64,000 bases of DNA from Rhizobium sp. SG_E_25_P2 (GTDB lineage: Bacteria; Pseudomonadota; Alphaproteobacteria; Rhizobiales; Rhizobiaceae). The translations under genes were made by a program, and so were the position numbers. Positions 62,266 to 64,000 of this stretch are shown one piece after another. Position 1 is the stretch's first letter, and every line of letters starts with the position of its first letter. The notes below the pieces were generated by a model that was not told the DNA's origin, ran no database searches, and was given only the letters and a program-made list of their open reading frames with translations. The DNA lies in the NCBI RefSeq assembly GCF_029892285.1, contig NZ_JARXVM010000013.1, forward strand, positions 62,001 through 126,000, written 5' to 3'.

Positions 62266-63405
62266 TCACACTATCCCCCACGCCCGAAACCTCCCCCTCC
62301 CCGTCATCTCCCTGAGGCCCAATTCCAAAACAATCCGCCGCGCCGCCTGCGGCGTCACCTCGAGCGTCTTGGCCACCATTTTCGCCGACACCAACGGTTT
62401 TGCCATCACCAGCTCGATCAGTTCAGGCAGCTTTGAAGACGTCCGGCGGCTGTCCAGCTTCCGCTCCAATAGGGTGCGGGCCAGCGCCAGCCGGTCATGC
62501 TCTTTCATGCCGATCTCGGCGGACGCCAACATCCCATGAGCGATGGCGACCAGCCGGGTCTCCCCGTTGCGATGGCGGCGCCGATCGACCGGAATGGTTT
62601 TCAGGCCGAGATTGATGGCGGCCAGATGAGCCCCGGTGGTGATGCCGGCTTCCCGCAAGATTGAAGCGGACAACAGCCGACCGAGCCAAGGCGCGTGCTG
62701 TAGCACGAAAAGCTCGTTCCAGGCATCGAGGGCGACGATCGCCTGCAGCACCGCCGGCAGGTCTTGTACCTGCCGCAATACGCCGCGCCATTCGTCCAGC
62801 CGCGCGTCCTCGTCCCAGTCGAGATCATAGATCATCGGATCTTTGTCTTGGTCGCCGCCACGCCCAGGCCGCCTTGCGTTCTCGATCGCCGCTTCCGACC
62901 GCGCTAGCACCGCATCGATCGCGGCGTAGTCGACACCCGGGAGGTTCTCGACGTCATCGACATCGTCCCCCTCCCCTTCCGGATCCGACGCGTCCGCGCG
63001 CCGAATGCCGCCGGCCGTCTCTCCCTCGTCTGCACCGGCCGACGTGATGTCCGACGTTCGTCGCAAAGTTCGGATACCCTCTGCAGACAAGGCCCAGGCC
63101 GGGAGCTGAGCTGCGAGGCGCCGGCGGGTGCGCAGCACGTCGCGGGCGATTGTCAATTCGTGGGTGGGTGTGCGAATATCCCTGATATCGTCGTGGAGGA
63201 CGAGGTCTTCGAGATGGACCAGTTCGCCGTCGATCCACAGCGAAGCGCAGGCGTCGGTGAAGTGGGATCGTTCGACGAAGCCCGCGCCGACCGGCGAGCG
63301 GGCGATCCGCTCGTCGAGACGTGTGAGCGTGATTGCTGCGTCGAAAGCCGGCCGCATCAAGGTGAATATGCTGGTTTTCGCGAGATCGTAAGCCATTGAA
63401 ATCAT
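62266..63405 (-). CDS. DUF1612/HTH protein of the RHE_PE00001 type
   Basis: 379 residues (a second in-frame ATG at 63396 is possible). The N-terminal part resembles DUF1612 ([49 protein letters not shown]), an acidic linker follows at about 120-165, and the C-terminus has an HTH ([40 protein letters not shown]). Such proteins are common on rhizobial plasmids beside tyrosine recombinases, as here. Probably DNA-binding; function unknown. Confidence 0.8.
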   Translation of the reverse strand: MISMAYDLAKTSIFTLMRPAFDAAITLTRLDERIARSPVGAGFVERSHFTDACASLWIDGELVHLEDLVLHDDIRDIRTPTHELTIARDVLRTRRRLAAQLPAWALSAEGIRTLRRTSDITSAGADEGETAGGIRRADASDPEGEGDDVDDVENLPGVDYAAIDAVLARSEAAIENARRPGRGGDQDKDPMIYDLDWDEDARLDEWRGVLRQVQDLPAVLQAIVALDAWNELFVLQHAPWLGRLLSASILREAGITTGAHLAAINLGLKTIPVDRRRHRNGETRLVAIAHGMLASAEIGMKEHDRLALARTLLERKLDSRRTSSKLPELIELVMAKPLVSAKMVAKTLEVTPQAARRIVLELGLREMTGRGRFRAWGIV

Positions 63406-63552
63406 GGTAAATGATTTCTTATACGAACTCTATATGAATATTACGGTTCCTCACATAGTACGATTGCTGGTTGGGCTGCTAACCATCGATAAGTCTTCAT
63501 TATCGGAGGTGATTGATTTCGAGTCGCAAATCAGAAAGAATCCGGTAAATCC

Positions 63553-63568
63553 ACGGCCGCTCGGCCGT
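63553..63568. repeat. 16-base palindrome upstream of recombinase start
   Basis: ACGGCCG-CT-CGGCCGT, perfect 7-base arms, 28 bases before the GTG start. It may be an operator or recombination site. Confidence 0.4.
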
Positions 63569-63595
63569 TAAAAGCCGCCGATCCGGAGTTTCTCT

Positions 63596-64000
63596 GTGGC
63601 CAAACCGTCCATTTCCAAGCCCGCAGTCGATCGCCGCGCCGACGAACTCGACACCATTGCCAGCGTCCTGCCGATCGACCGGCGCGACGAACTGGCCGAA
63701 CTACTGACCGACCAGGATGTCGAAACGCTGCGCCACCTGGTCAACGAGGGCATGGGCGAAAACACCTTGCGCGCCCTCACCTCCGACCTTGCCTATCTGC
63801 AGGCGTGGTCGCTGGCCGCAACCGGGGCCTCCCTCCCCTGGCCGGCGCCCGAGGCGCTGCTGCTGAAATTCGTCGCCCACCACCTCTGGCAGCCCGAACA
63901 GCGCGACATCGATCCTCAACACGGCATGCCGGCAGATGTCGAGCAAAGTCTGCGCGAGCAACGCTTCCTTCGATCTTCCGGACCGCATGCGCCCGACACG
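63596..64000 (+). CDS. tyrosine recombinase/integrase, N-terminal part (runs off the window)
   Basis: An open frame from a GTG at 63596 with GGAG seven bases upstream; it has no stop before the window ends. The 135 visible residues show the core-binding (SAM-like) domain of plasmid integrases: ENTLRALTSDLAYLQAWSLAATG, then WPAPEALLLKFVAHHLW. The catalytic domain lies beyond the window. Divergent from the DUF1612 gene, a pairing seen on rhizobial plasmids. Confidence 0.78.
   Translation, partial: MAKPSISKPAVDRRADELDTIASVLPIDRRDELAELLTDQDVETLRHLVNEGMGENTLRALTSDLAYLQAWSLAATGASLPWPAPEALLLKFVAHHLWQPEQRDIDPQHGMPADVEQSLREQRFLRSSGPHAPDT

Noticed and set aside
1-64000. CRISPR array or retron
   Set aside because: No regularly spaced repeats, no Cas motifs and no reverse transcriptase motif (YxDD) in a credible gene.

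Overview
The window looks like an accessory replicon or large genomic island of a Rhizobiaceae-type alphaproteobacterium. I infer this from the uniformly GC-rich coding bias, a candidate RirA-type iron operator (TGA-N9-TCA), a nirK/nor gene set controlled through TTG-N8-CAA boxes, and a DUF1612/RHE_PE00001-like protein beside a tyrosine recombinase at the right end, a pairing I know from rhizobial plasmids. No rRNA, complete tRNA, CRISPR array or replication origin was seen.

Layout. 1-2.5 kb: the tail of an ABC permease, a class II aldolase, a GntR/FCD regulator and an alpha/beta hydrolase. 2.5-3.0 kb: decayed IS30 transposase and AraC regulator fragments. 3.0-7.4 kb (minus strand): an iron/siderophore/corrinoid-type ABC importer operon with two unusual paralogous amidotransferase-fold proteins, behind the RirA-like operator. 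7.7-8.7 kb: an HTH antitoxin/PIN toxin pair. 8.9-11.2 kb: a very long tyrosine-recombinase-like protein, followed by a dead IS3 element.

12.0-27.4 kb is a compact nitrite-to-nitrous-oxide denitrification island: pseudoazurin, an NnrR-type Crp/Fnr regulator, nirV, nirK, nnrS, a MIP18/DUF2249/membrane-protein set, hemN, norCBQD, norEF, a 51-residue membrane protein and nnrU. Seven exact TTG-N8-CAA palindromes lie at its promoters, so it reads as one regulon that includes its own regulator. Neither nar nor nos is present. The island is framed by the recombinase gene on the left and, on the right, by a short fragment of a related recombinase and an IS110-family element.

29.1-40.0 kb is an aromatic-compound catabolic cluster: SphA-like outer-membrane protein, MFS transporter, aldehyde dehydrogenase, carotenoid/lignostilbene-type dioxygenase, TetR and IclR regulators, type I extradiol dioxygenase, fumarylacetoacetase-family hydrolase and flavin hydroxylase. 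A shared TTATC-N7-GATAA palindrome links the dehydrogenase promoter with the IclR/dioxygenase promoter.

40.5-62.1 kb is a dense defence island. It holds a HEPN-like protein, a KAP-family P-loop ATPase, a DUF6602-type predicted nuclease, a 1604-residue protein combining a restriction-endonuclease-like domain, a NACHT-type STAND NTPase and a long helical-repeat C terminus, a three-gene ABC-3C operon (FAD/NAD(P)-binding protein, middle component, Rad50-like ATPase with CPVC hook), and a complete qatABCD operon. Direct repeats resembling tRNA 3' ends bracket the first part of this island. The best candidates for undescribed systems are the KAP/DUF6602/HEPN group, the nuclease-STAND giant, and the oxidoreductase-containing ABC-3C operon. 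All functions are read from sequence motifs alone.
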